Part shown: in pieces, positions 15,640-23,607 of the stretch
How positions within the stretch are numbered: position 1 is the first letter of the stretch
Layout of the letters: each line of letters begins with the position of its first letter
Assembly (NCBI GenBank): GCA_964463505.1
Contig: CAYXDC010000007.1
Span: forward strand, 1 to 64,000
Direction: 5' to 3'
DNA length: 64,000 nt
From: JAJZSS01 sp964463505
Lineage (GTDB): Bacteria; Chloroflexota; Anaerolineae; Anaerolineales; UBA4823
Notes under the pieces: generated by a model
Seen by the model: only the letters and a program-made list of their open reading frames with translations
Databases searched by the model: none
Told to the model about the DNA's origin: nothing
Made by a program: the position numbers and the translations under genes

Positions 15640-17652
15640 TTAATGGCTGAAGATCAAAGGTAGCGCCGCGCTAAATCCATCGACGATGCTGGTCGCCTGG
15701 CGTACGAGCGGTCCACCTTGCTCGTCGTTCACCGTAATGCTTGTTTCGATCATGATTCCGCTACTGATCCCATCTAATATTTGGAGCGAAAATTGTATGG
15801 TCACCGGCTGCGCTGGCGATAAAGATCCTTCCCAGTGCAGGGTGTCGCCAACCAGGCTAATAGCGCCACTGGAAGCGCTGGGCGTTCCGCTACGGATGAC
15901 GCCAACTGGTAAAAGACTATCCAGCGTTACCAGTGGGATTTCTGGGCCGCGGCTTTCGATCAGAACTGAATAGCTCAATTCTTCACCTGGACTGGCCGCC
16001 AGTCGATTGACGCTCAAGCTCACCTGGCTAACGATCCCGGATAGTTGGGAAGCGCTGCGCTGGTAGTTCCAGCGCCCCGTACCCCATTGAATGCGCGCCT
16101 GGTCGGTGCCAGGGAGATCATAGGCAACCAGGCCAGTTTGTGCAGTATTAACCACCACTTCCAGGTCAGGATCGCCGTCGAGATTGCCTAGGGTAGGCGC
16201 TGGCAGTCCGCCATTCCAGCTCGCCTCCGGATCAGCAGGCAGGGGTACAGTGTGTAAACTCTCCCCGCTGTAATCCAGAATGTGCAGCGCGCCGGTCAAA
16301 CCACTATCCTTCTCAACCCAGGAGCTGAACAAAACTTCAGCCTTCCCGTCATTGTTTAAATCGACCACCAGCGGTTCGGAGGCGAAGCGGATCGCGCCAC
16401 CACCCAATTCAGCCAGGTCATAAGGCCAGGCATGGTGCTCGGTTTTGTCCAGCCAGAAGGCGTGTAGGCGACCATCGTAGGAGGCGTATAAAATTTCCAG
16501 TTTACCATCTCCATCCAGATCGGCTGTCACCGGATTGGGTTGGATAGTCTCCATGACAGTGTAGTCTTCGATGAGCGGCGCTCCGGTGTCGATGGGGGCG
16601 GCATGCCAATCAAATTCGCCGTTGGCAAAGCGGCTACGGTCGCCGTTGAAGATAAACACACCATTATAGCGGCTGGGATAGCCGTCGATGCAGTCGTAGA
16701 CATTCCCGGTGACAACGACCTCATTTGAGCCATTTCCATCCACGTCGGCGATCGCGCTAGCGCCATCTGCAAAATTTGCCCGGTAGCGTTCTGAACGATC
16801 GTCGTTGATATCGCATGTCCCCCAGCCGCGCAGCTCGATGGCATAGCTTTCCCATACTCCCACCTTGCCCCAGGTTTTGCCGCCGTAGACTGGATTTGCT
16901 GGGAGCTGAACGCCACCCTGGTTGTAAGCGCAAATGTAATGCACATCGGATGGGACAATGATCTCTGCCTGCCCATCCTGGTCCAGGTCTCCAGCTGCGG
17001 AATTGTCATTAAAAACACCATGCGCATACCCGCTATCGTTGGTTAACTGCGGCCAGCCAGGGCGTAACGCGCCTGTATGTTCGAATACCCAGGTATTGAT
17101 TTCATTGTAGACTGCCCCGGTAACGATAATTTCCGCCGTGCCGTCGCTGTCCAGGTCGAATACTGTCAGGCCGCGCAGTTCCCGGTCGGTAGGACGTTGG
17201 GGCCAGCCTGGTTGGAAATAGCCATTGTGATCGTAAACTGCCACGTATCCCCCGCTGTGGGCGGTGACAATTTCTAGCTGCCCATCAGCATCAATATCTG
17301 TGGTAACAATCCCAGGCCAGGTGCGCCCAACCGGGCTGGCGCCGGGGGTGTTGCGGTCATAACCTGAGGCGACCTGCCATTTCAAGGCGCCGGTCTCTCC
17401 ATCCACGACCGAAATGGAGTAACCAGAGCCGATAACTTCTGGCTTTCCATCCCCGTCCAGGTCTGCGATGGCAGGGGAAGAATACCAGCCAGTCTGGCAC
17501 CAACTGCCGCAGCCGCCCTCGCTCCATTTCAGGACCGGTACGGCGATAGTTGTGAGTGCTTGCTGCGGATGGTGGATTAGCGAAGCAGCCAGGCTCAACA
17601 AAATCATCAGGCTGAATAATCGAGAGGACACAGCACACCTCCTGGCAAACAA
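15640..17652 (-). CDS. Secreted FG-GAP/VCBS repeat protein with DUF11-like end
   Basis: This 670-aa exported protein starts with a signal peptide (hydrophobic 13-25). It then has a run of beta-propeller repeats, each with a calcium-binding-type loop such as DLDGDGKPEVIGSG, DIDADGQLEIVTA, DLDSDGTAEIIVTG and DLDGDGKLEILYA. These loops resemble those of integrin alpha and VCBS proteins. Residues about 545-650 look like a DUF11-type Ig fold (YSVLIESRGPEIPLVTLDSLLPVGV). Such proteins sit at the cell surface and bind ligands or other proteins; no catalytic motif is visible. It is the last gene of the long minus-strand run. No LPXTG or membrane tail is present, so the attachment mode is unclear. Confidence 0.85.
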   Translation of the reverse strand: MFARRCAVSSRLFSLMILLSLAASLIHHPQQALTTIAVPVLKWSEGGCGSWCQTGWYSSPAIADLDGDGKPEVIGSGYSISVVDGETGALKWQVASGYDRNTPGASPVGRTWPGIVTTDIDADGQLEIVTAHSGGYVAVYDHNGYFQPGWPQRPTDRELRGLTVFDLDSDGTAEIIVTGAVYNEINTWVFEHTGALRPGWPQLTNDSGYAHGVFNDNSAAGDLDQDGQAEIIVPSDVHYICAYNQGGVQLPANPVYGGKTWGKVGVWESYAIELRGWGTCDINDDRSERYRANFADGASAIADVDGNGSNEVVVTGNVYDCIDGYPSRYNGVFIFNGDRSRFANGEFDWHAAPIDTGAPLIEDYTVMETIQPNPVTADLDGDGKLEILYASYDGRLHAFWLDKTEHHAWPYDLAELGGGAIRFASEPLVVDLNNDGKAEVLFSSWVEKDSGLTGALHILDYSGESLHTVPLPADPEASWNGGLPAPTLGNLDGDPDLEVVVNTAQTGLVAYDLPGTDQARIQWGTGRWNYQRSASQLSGIVSQVSLSVNRLAASPGEELSYSVLIESRGPEIPLVTLDSLLPVGVIRSGTPSASSGAISLVGDTLHWEGSLSPAQPVTIQFSLQILDGISSGIMIETSITVNDEQGGPLVRQATSIVDGFSAALPLIFSH

Positions 17653-17674
17653 AATTTGAGTCCAATTAAGATGC

Positions 17675-18658
17675 TCAGAGCTGCACGATCACACCTTGGC
17701 TTACTGCCTGGTAGAGCGCCAATACGGTGCGTACGTGGTTGCGCGTCTCGTCGAGGCTCAGATAGGTTGGCGTCCCGTCCAGGATGGCGGCGTGCATATC
17801 CTCGATTTCGCCCAGGTACAGGTATTCGTCGGGGACAGGGATCTCGTGCAATTCGCCTTCTTGGGTGTGGTGGCGGATCACGGTGTTTTCATCTTGCCCG
17901 CTGAAGGGCTGCTTGAGCACCAGGCGGCCCTGCGTACCGATGATCTCAGCCCTGGTAAAGTAGGGCGATTCCAGGGAGGACATGATCTGGGCAGTAACGC
18001 CGCTGGGATAATGCAGCAGACCAAAAAAGCTCTCATCGACGCCGCTGGGACCGATATGCTGGGAGGCGCTGACCCAATCTGGCGTTGAGCCGAAAATATA
18101 TTGAGCCAGGCTGAGCGGGTAGACGCCGACATCCCACAACGAACCGCCGCCCAGGTCCGGCTCCAGGCGGATATTCTGGCGATTGGCGATGGCAAAATTA
18201 AAGATCCCACGCATAGCCAGCAGCTCGCCGATCTCGCCTCTCTGCACCATCTCGCCCAGCAGCTTCGTCTGGGGGTGATGGCGGTACATGAAGGCCTCGG
18301 CCAGGACGCGGCCTGAACGCTGGCTGGCGGCGATCATTTCATCGACTGCGCACACAGTCAGCGCGAAGGGTTTTTCGCAAAGCACGTGCGCACCGGCATC
18401 CAGGGCTTTGATGGTCCATTCGGCGTGCAAGTGGTTTGGCAGGCTGATGTAAACGGCATCCACCGCGCCGGAAGTGAGCATTTCCTCATAAGACCCGAAT
18501 GCCTGGGAGATCTCCCATTCTTTGGCATACTGGCGGGCTTTGACCAGGTCGCGGCTGGCGACGGCGACCAGCTCTCCGCGCGCGCTCATGCGCATGGCGG
18601 GGATGACCCGGCGGTTGATATTGGCTGTCGAAAGTAAACCCCAGCGTACTTTATTCAT
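17675..18658 (-). CDS. Gfo/Idh/MocA family oxidoreductase
   Basis: This is an NAD(P)-dependent dehydrogenase of the glucose-fructose oxidoreductase/inositol dehydrogenase family, 327 aa. The N-terminal Rossmann fold begins MNKVRWGLLSTANINRRVIPAM, where the usual GxGxxA loop is altered. The family motif EKPFAL, with the catalytic Lys, lies near residue 97, and the C-terminal alpha/beta domain ends with TYLSLDETRNHVRTVLALYQA. The second ATG (18658) is chosen because AGGAG lies 7 nt upstream of it and directly abuts the first ATG. The substrate is probably a sugar or cyclitol, but no transporter or pathway gene nearby narrows it. Confidence 0.9.
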   Translation of the reverse strand: MNKVRWGLLSTANINRRVIPAMRMSARGELVAVASRDLVKARQYAKEWEISQAFGSYEEMLTSGAVDAVYISLPNHLHAEWTIKALDAGAHVLCEKPFALTVCAVDEMIAASQRSGRVLAEAFMYRHHPQTKLLGEMVQRGEIGELLAMRGIFNFAIANRQNIRLEPDLGGGSLWDVGVYPLSLAQYIFGSTPDWVSASQHIGPSGVDESFFGLLHYPSGVTAQIMSSLESPYFTRAEIIGTQGRLVLKQPFSGQDENTVIRHHTQEGELHEIPVPDEYLYLGEIEDMHAAILDGTPTYLSLDETRNHVRTVLALYQAVSQGVIVQL

Positions 18659-18679
18659 GATCATCTCCTGTCTGCACGG

Positions 18680-20356
18680 CTAACGCGTCAAGCTGCGATA
18701 TTTAATGCGGTGGGGCGTCTCGGCGTCTTTGCCCAATCTGCGCTTGCGATCAGCTTCGTAATCCGACCAGTTGCCTACCGACCAGCGCACCTGTGAATCG
18801 CCTTCAAAGGCCAGGATGTGCGTGACGACGCGGTCCAAGAACCAGCGATCGTGGGAAACGACGATGGCGCAGCCGGCGAAATTGTTCAGGGCTTCTTCCA
18901 GGGCGCGTAGGGTATTGACGTCCAGGTCATTGGTCGGCTCGTCCAACAGGATCACATTGGCGCTCGTGCGTAATGTTTTTGCCAGATGCACCCGGTTGCG
19001 CTCGCCACCCGAGAGCGTGCCAACTTTCTTCTGCTGGTCCGAGCCCAGGAAATTGAACGAAGATACATAGGCTCGACTGTTGCGCTTGCGCCCGCCCAGG
19101 TCGAACAGCTCCTCGCCGCCGGAGATCTCCTCCCAGACATTTTTATCTGCATCCAGGCTGGCGCGGCTTTGATCGACATACGCCATCTGCACAGTTTCGC
19201 CAATGCGCAGGCTGCCCTTGTCGGGCTGTTCCTGTCCGGTGATCAGGCGTAATAGCGTGGTTTTCCCGGCGCCGTTGGGGCCGATCACGCCCACAATGCT
19301 GCCAGGTGGGATGGAAAGATCGAGATCATCAATCAGCAGATGCTCGCCATAGCTTTTGCTGACCTTGTTAAGTTCGATCACCACATCTCCCAGGCGCGGG
19401 CCTGGTGGGATGTAGATTTCCAGTTCTTCGCGGCGCTGTTCAGCCTCCTTCGAAAGCAGGTTTTCGTAGGCGGTATAACGGGCTTTGCCTTTGGATTGGC
19501 GCGCCTTGGGCGACATGCGGATCCATTCCAGCTCACGCTCCAGGGTCTGGATACGCTTGCTCTCAGCTTTCTCTTCCCGGCGCAGGCGTTCCTCCTTCTG
19601 TTCCAGCCAGGAGGAATAATTGCCGCGCCAGGGGATGCCGAAGCCGCGGTCCAATTCCAGAATCCACCCGGCAACATTATCCAAAAAGTAGCGATCGTGC
19701 GTGACGGCGATGACTGTGCCGGCGTACTGCTGCAAATGGCGCTCCAGCCAGGCGACCGACTCGGCATCAAGATGGTTGGTGGGCTCGTCCAGCAGCAGGA
19801 TATCTGGCTCGGTGAGCAGCAGGCGCGTGAGCGCCACCCGCCTGCGCTCGCCGCCCGACAGAATCTTGACGGGTGTATCCTGCGGCGGGCAGCGCAGAGC
19901 GTCCATGGCCAGCTCCAGGCGATTGTCCAGCGTCCAGGCATCGACATGGTCCAGGGTTTCTTGCAGCCTGGCCTGGCGTTCGATCAGCGTATCAAAATCG
20001 GCGTCTGGCTCAGCGAATTGGGCGTTGATGTCATCATATTCAGCCAGCAGTTCCACAATGGGTTGGACAGCTTCCTGGACGACCTGGCGCACGGTTTTCG
20101 TGTCGTCCAATTCCGGCTCTTGCTCCAGCAGCCCGACCGAGTAGCCTTTTGAGAAAGTCACCTCGCCATTGTAGCCAGTGTCCTTCCCGGCGATGATGCG
20201 CAGCAGGGTGCTCTTGCCAGAGCCATTCAGCCCTAGGACGCCAATCTTGGCGCCGTAGTAAAAGCCGAGCGAGATATCCCGCAGGACCTGTTTGTTGGTG
20301 GAGGGAAAGACCCGCCCGACCCGCACCATTGAAAAAATGACTTGTTGATCACTCAT
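18680..20356 (-). CDS. ettA: Energy-dependent translational throttle protein EttA (ABC-F)
   Basis: This 558-aa soluble ABC-F ATPase binds the ribosomal E site and gates the first peptide bond according to the ATP/ADP ratio. It has two ABC domains: the first P-loop GLNGSGKST lies near residues 42-50, with LSGGERRRVALTRLL and LLLDEPTNHLD following. The second has GPNGAGKTT, LSGGERNRVHLAKTL and ILLDEPTNDLD. Between them are the arm and a charged linker of the EttA type (EKAESKRIQTLERELEWIRMSPKARQSKGKARY). The EttA match is close throughout, with QVIFSMVRVGRVFP at the N-terminus. It is followed 22 nt later by the oxidoreductase and preceded by recJ. Confidence 0.95.
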   Translation of the reverse strand: MSDQQVIFSMVRVGRVFPSTNKQVLRDISLGFYYGAKIGVLGLNGSGKSTLLRIIAGKDTGYNGEVTFSKGYSVGLLEQEPELDDTKTVRQVVQEAVQPIVELLAEYDDINAQFAEPDADFDTLIERQARLQETLDHVDAWTLDNRLELAMDALRCPPQDTPVKILSGGERRRVALTRLLLTEPDILLLDEPTNHLDAESVAWLERHLQQYAGTVIAVTHDRYFLDNVAGWILELDRGFGIPWRGNYSSWLEQKEERLRREEKAESKRIQTLERELEWIRMSPKARQSKGKARYTAYENLLSKEAEQRREELEIYIPPGPRLGDVVIELNKVSKSYGEHLLIDDLDLSIPPGSIVGVIGPNGAGKTTLLRLITGQEQPDKGSLRIGETVQMAYVDQSRASLDADKNVWEEISGGEELFDLGGRKRNSRAYVSSFNFLGSDQQKKVGTLSGGERNRVHLAKTLRTSANVILLDEPTNDLDVNTLRALEEALNNFAGCAIVVSHDRWFLDRVVTHILAFEGDSQVRWSVGNWSDYEADRKRRLGKDAETPHRIKYRSLTR

Positions 20357-20384
20357 AAATGACTCCCGCGTGTGATGTAAAGGA

Positions 20385-22769
20385 TTATTGCGTTATTGAG
20401 CGGCTGGCTTCTGCTGCTGACCCGAGCAGATTGGCGATTTGCTGTGGATCGGCCCAGCGCAGGTAATTGCGAAAAGCAGCCGTTTCTTCCAACTGGTGTT
20501 TCAAGACTGCCTCACGCGCTGCCAGACCTGGCTTGTGCAGATTATCTCCAGCCTGAATTTGCACATGCAAATCATCAGATTTCGTGTAGCTGATGGAACC
20601 ACGCTCTTCAAACCAGTCCAACCCACATAGGATGGTCTCATCGCGATGGGCCATCGCCGCAGCCAGCGCGGGTAGGTTGCCGCGTCCAGCGTATTTGCTC
20701 AGAGTGTGTTTGATCAAACCTGCCAGACGCTGCAAAAAAGGTTCCAGGCGATCCAGCCCTGGTTCGATAGCAAAGAGATAGATACGCGTGGGGGAAACGA
20801 TCTGCGCTGCCCGGCGCAGTTCTTGCTGGCCGGGTGGGGTGGTCCAAATGACCCATTGCTCCGCGGTCGCCAGCTGATTTCGATCGGTGAAGTGGATGCT
20901 TTCCAAACTTACCGCCTCGCCCCAGATGCCGGTGGAGGGCTCGGCAGCCAGCTCTCTGAGCAGCTCTGCTGGGCGGGGGTGGCGGCGCATATCGCTGATC
21001 TCAATTTCAGATGGAACAACCTCGATTGCGGCAGCATCTTCCGGGTGCAGGCGCGCCGCACGCCATTCCACCTGCACATCCAGCTGCCCGCGAAATGTGC
21101 TGGTGCGGGCGATATATGCCAGATCGAACTTGCCGGGCGGCAAGGGCAGACCGCCGGAATTCCACCACAAGACCCGTTGGGTGGCGCCGCCAGCATCTGC
21201 CACGCTGACAATGCGGTGCTCGGACTCGCGCCCGACCTGGCTGGAGGACTGCACGACAAGGTCGCGCGTCGCCAATGTGAGCGCCGGGCTTCCGGCGCCA
21301 AACGGCGCCAGGCGTTCAATCTCCTGCACCCAGGCTAGATTGAGTTCTGGCAAAGGCAGGTAAGCATCGATGCTCAGGCGTGAATCGTAAGGAGTTTTTG
21401 CCAACTGTGCCTGCACGGCCTGGGCAAGGCGCTGGCGGAATTCATCCAGTTTGCCGGCTTTGACCTGCATCCCGGCAGCCATGGGATGCCCGCCAAAGCC
21501 TTCCAGCAGGTCTGCCTGGGCGGCTATCGCGGCTATGGCTTCCGTGATGTGCACCGGCGGTATGGAGCGCGCCGAACCGCGCCAGGGCCCTTCTTGCGGG
21601 CCATTCAGCAGGATCACCGGTTTGGCGTAGCGTTCCACCAGGCGGCTGGCGACGATGCCGATCACTCCCGGAGGCCATTGGGGATGGGCGAGGACCAGGG
21701 CGGCGTGCTGCAGCAACTCGGGGTCCTGGTCGAGCTGCGTCTGTGCGCCTTGGAAGATCTGTTCGCTGAGCAGCTTGCGCCGCTCGTTAAGCGCTTCCAA
21801 CTGCAGCGCAAATACACGCGCCTGGACCAGATCGTCGATGGTCAGGAAATCCACGACCGGGTTGGCGTCCCCCAAACGGCCGATGGCATTCAGGCGCGGG
21901 GCGATCACAAAACTGATGTGTTCCTCGCTCATGCCGGCCGGATTGAGCTCGGCGCGTTCGTACAGGGCACGCAGACCGGCGCGTTCAGCGGCGCGCAGGC
22001 GCGCCAGACCACGCTGCAGGAGATAACGGCAGTCGCCGTGCAGCAAAGCAACGTCCGCCACGATCCCCAGGGCAACCAGGTCGAGCTGGGCTGCGGCGAT
22101 CTCAGGCTGTCCGCAGGCTGCGCTCAAGGCGGCGATCAGCTGGTAAGCCACGCCCACGCCAGGCAGGTAAGACAGCGGGTGACCTTCGGGCAAACGGTGG
22201 GGGTTGATCACTGCCAGGGCAGCCGGCAGGCTGTCGGATAGGCCGTGGTGGTCGGTGACGATCACATCTACACCGCGGGAATTCGCATAGTCGATAGATG
22301 CGTGTGCGCCGATACCGGTATCACAGGTCACCAGCAGGTCCACACCCTCGTCCAGGGCATTCTGCAGAGCAGTTAGCTGGATGCCGTCGCCTTCCGTGGC
22401 GCGCAGTGGGATATGGTAGCTTACCACCCCTTCTAGGGGACGCCCTCCCAGGGGACGCCCAACCAATTGGCGCAAGCTATCGACCAGCAGGGTGGTGGAG
22501 GTCTGCCCATCCACATCGAAATCGCCCCACACGCAGATGCGCTCGCCATGCTGCAGGGCGCGCTGTAGGCGCTCAACGGCGATACCCATATCGGGCAGAT
22601 CATAGGCTGAAGCTGGCTGGTAAAGATCAGGATTCAGATAGGCTTGAACTTGCTCCGCCTGGGTGAAGCCGCGCTGGTAAAGCACTTTGGCCACCAAGGG
22701 ATTCCCACCGGCGGCGGCGACCAGCTCTTCCGGCACGCTTACCGGATAGGGTTCAATCCACTCAGCCAT
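20385..22769 (-). CDS. recJ: Single-stranded-DNA-specific exonuclease RecJ
   Basis: This is a 5'-3' ssDNA exonuclease acting in recombination and mismatch repair. At 794 aa it matches the long Bacillus-type RecJ with an extra C-terminal domain. DHH-family motifs are clear: DFDVDG near residue 80, VTDHHG with Asp173-His174-His175, and the DHHA1 segment GVIGIVASRLVERYAKPVILL followed by GSARSI. The first possible ATG (22964) would add 65 residues that are only the overlapping nuclease gene read in another frame. The ATG at 22769, starting MAEWIEPYPVS, lies 1 nt from the upstream stop and gives the family-typical N-terminus. It follows the helicase/nuclease set, making a recombination operon. 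Confidence 0.94.
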   Translation of the reverse strand: MAEWIEPYPVSVPEELVAAAGGNPLVAKVLYQRGFTQAEQVQAYLNPDLYQPASAYDLPDMGIAVERLQRALQHGERICVWGDFDVDGQTSTTLLVDSLRQLVGRPLGGRPLEGVVSYHIPLRATEGDGIQLTALQNALDEGVDLLVTCDTGIGAHASIDYANSRGVDVIVTDHHGLSDSLPAALAVINPHRLPEGHPLSYLPGVGVAYQLIAALSAACGQPEIAAAQLDLVALGIVADVALLHGDCRYLLQRGLARLRAAERAGLRALYERAELNPAGMSEEHISFVIAPRLNAIGRLGDANPVVDFLTIDDLVQARVFALQLEALNERRKLLSEQIFQGAQTQLDQDPELLQHAALVLAHPQWPPGVIGIVASRLVERYAKPVILLNGPQEGPWRGSARSIPPVHITEAIAAIAAQADLLEGFGGHPMAAGMQVKAGKLDEFRQRLAQAVQAQLAKTPYDSRLSIDAYLPLPELNLAWVQEIERLAPFGAGSPALTLATRDLVVQSSSQVGRESEHRIVSVADAGGATQRVLWWNSGGLPLPPGKFDLAYIARTSTFRGQLDVQVEWRAARLHPEDAAAIEVVPSEIEISDMRRHPRPAELLRELAAEPSTGIWGEAVSLESIHFTDRNQLATAEQWVIWTTPPGQQELRRAAQIVSPTRIYLFAIEPGLDRLEPFLQRLAGLIKHTLSKYAGRGNLPALAAAMAHRDETILCGLDWFEERGSISYTKSDDLHVQIQAGDNLHKPGLAAREAVLKHQLEETAAFRNYLRWADPQQIANLLGSAAEASRSITQ

Positions 22770-22770
22770 A

Positions 22771-23607
22771 TCAGTATTCAATCTCACCAATCTGGTCAAA
22801 ATCCAAATCATCCAACAGGCCTGTCGTGCCTGGCTCTGAATCGCCGCTAAATTCTTCAATTTCCCCGGCCTGCACGCCGCGCTGGCATAACGAGCGGTAG
22901 GTGCACAGGCGGCAGCGCTCTTCATAACTGGTGAGAGGAAATTCGCCGTTTGCCTGGCTGGCAATGCCGCTGATCAGGCTGGATAAGAGCTGTTCGTCAC
23001 GCGCATACTGCGCCTGATCGTAGGCGAAAATCAGCGGCTGTTCGGGTTGGCTGGTATACCAGTAGACCATTTGTACCTGCACGGGCTGGATTTCTCGACC
23101 CAGCAGGCTTGCTCCAGCGCGCACCAATACAAACGGATAGATGTGAGTTTGCATGCGTTCTGCCAGGCGTCTGCGCTGCGGTGGAAAGCGTGAGGTTTTC
23201 CAGTCGATAATGCGCAGGGTGCCATCTTCCTGCAGGCACAGCAGATCGAATTTGGCTACCAGGATCTGCCCGGCCAGCTCGGTGGTGAGCATCGTCTCCG
23301 GGTATTTTGAAAGGCAATCACCGAGCAGCTTGCCGGCCTGCTTCAGATAAGCCTGCCACCATTGGGAAAGCTCTGGCTCATCCGCGTACGGCGCCAGGCG
23401 CGCCTCTGGAATGCCAATCAGATGTTGGTGCACCAGGCGATGGAAAGTTGATCCGCGGCGGATGAAGCGCTCGTTTTCCAGGGCCGGCTCAATCTCCACG
23501 GCTGGCCAGCTCAGGCGCAACAGGTAGCGCAGCTCGAAACGCCGCTGGCAGTCCAGGTAATCTTGCAGGCTGCTCTGGTTAAAGGAAAATTCAGCCGGTA
23601 AGGTCAT
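22771..23607 (-). CDS. Stand-alone PD-(D/E)XK nuclease with Fe-S ligands (AddB/RecB C-terminal type)
   Basis: This 278-aa nuclease corresponds to the domain that is fused to helicases in AddA/AddB and RecB. The N-terminal S-x-L-x-x-Y-x-x-C element has Cys20. Three further cysteines, Cys232, Cys235 and Cys241, lie in CRLCTYRSLC near the C-terminus. This 1+3 pattern is the 4Fe-4S staple of AddB and Cas4. The catalytic core is IIDWKTS with Asp135 and Lys137, preceded by GSTFHRLVHQHL and LVAKFDLL. The ATG shares one base with the stop of the helicase gene (TGATG), so coupling is tight. Its product probably acts in the same complex as the two preceding helicase-like proteins. Confidence 0.9.
   Translation of the reverse strand: MTLPAEFSFNQSSLQDYLDCQRRFELRYLLRLSWPAVEIEPALENERFIRRGSTFHRLVHQHLIGIPEARLAPYADEPELSQWWQAYLKQAGKLLGDCLSKYPETMLTTELAGQILVAKFDLLCLQEDGTLRIIDWKTSRFPPQRRRLAERMQTHIYPFVLVRAGASLLGREIQPVQVQMVYWYTSQPEQPLIFAYDQAQYARDEQLLSSLISGIASQANGEFPLTSYEERCRLCTYRSLCQRGVQAGEIEEFSGDSEPGTTGLLDDLDFDQIGEIEY

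Noticed and set aside
19340..20152. 270-codon plus-strand frame antisense to ettA
   Set aside because: Same reason: the minus strand has complete ABC-F motifs and this frame has none.
22770..22964. 65-residue N-terminal extension of RecJ
   Set aside because: This part is the overlapping nuclease gene read in another frame; the ATG at 22769 gives the family start.
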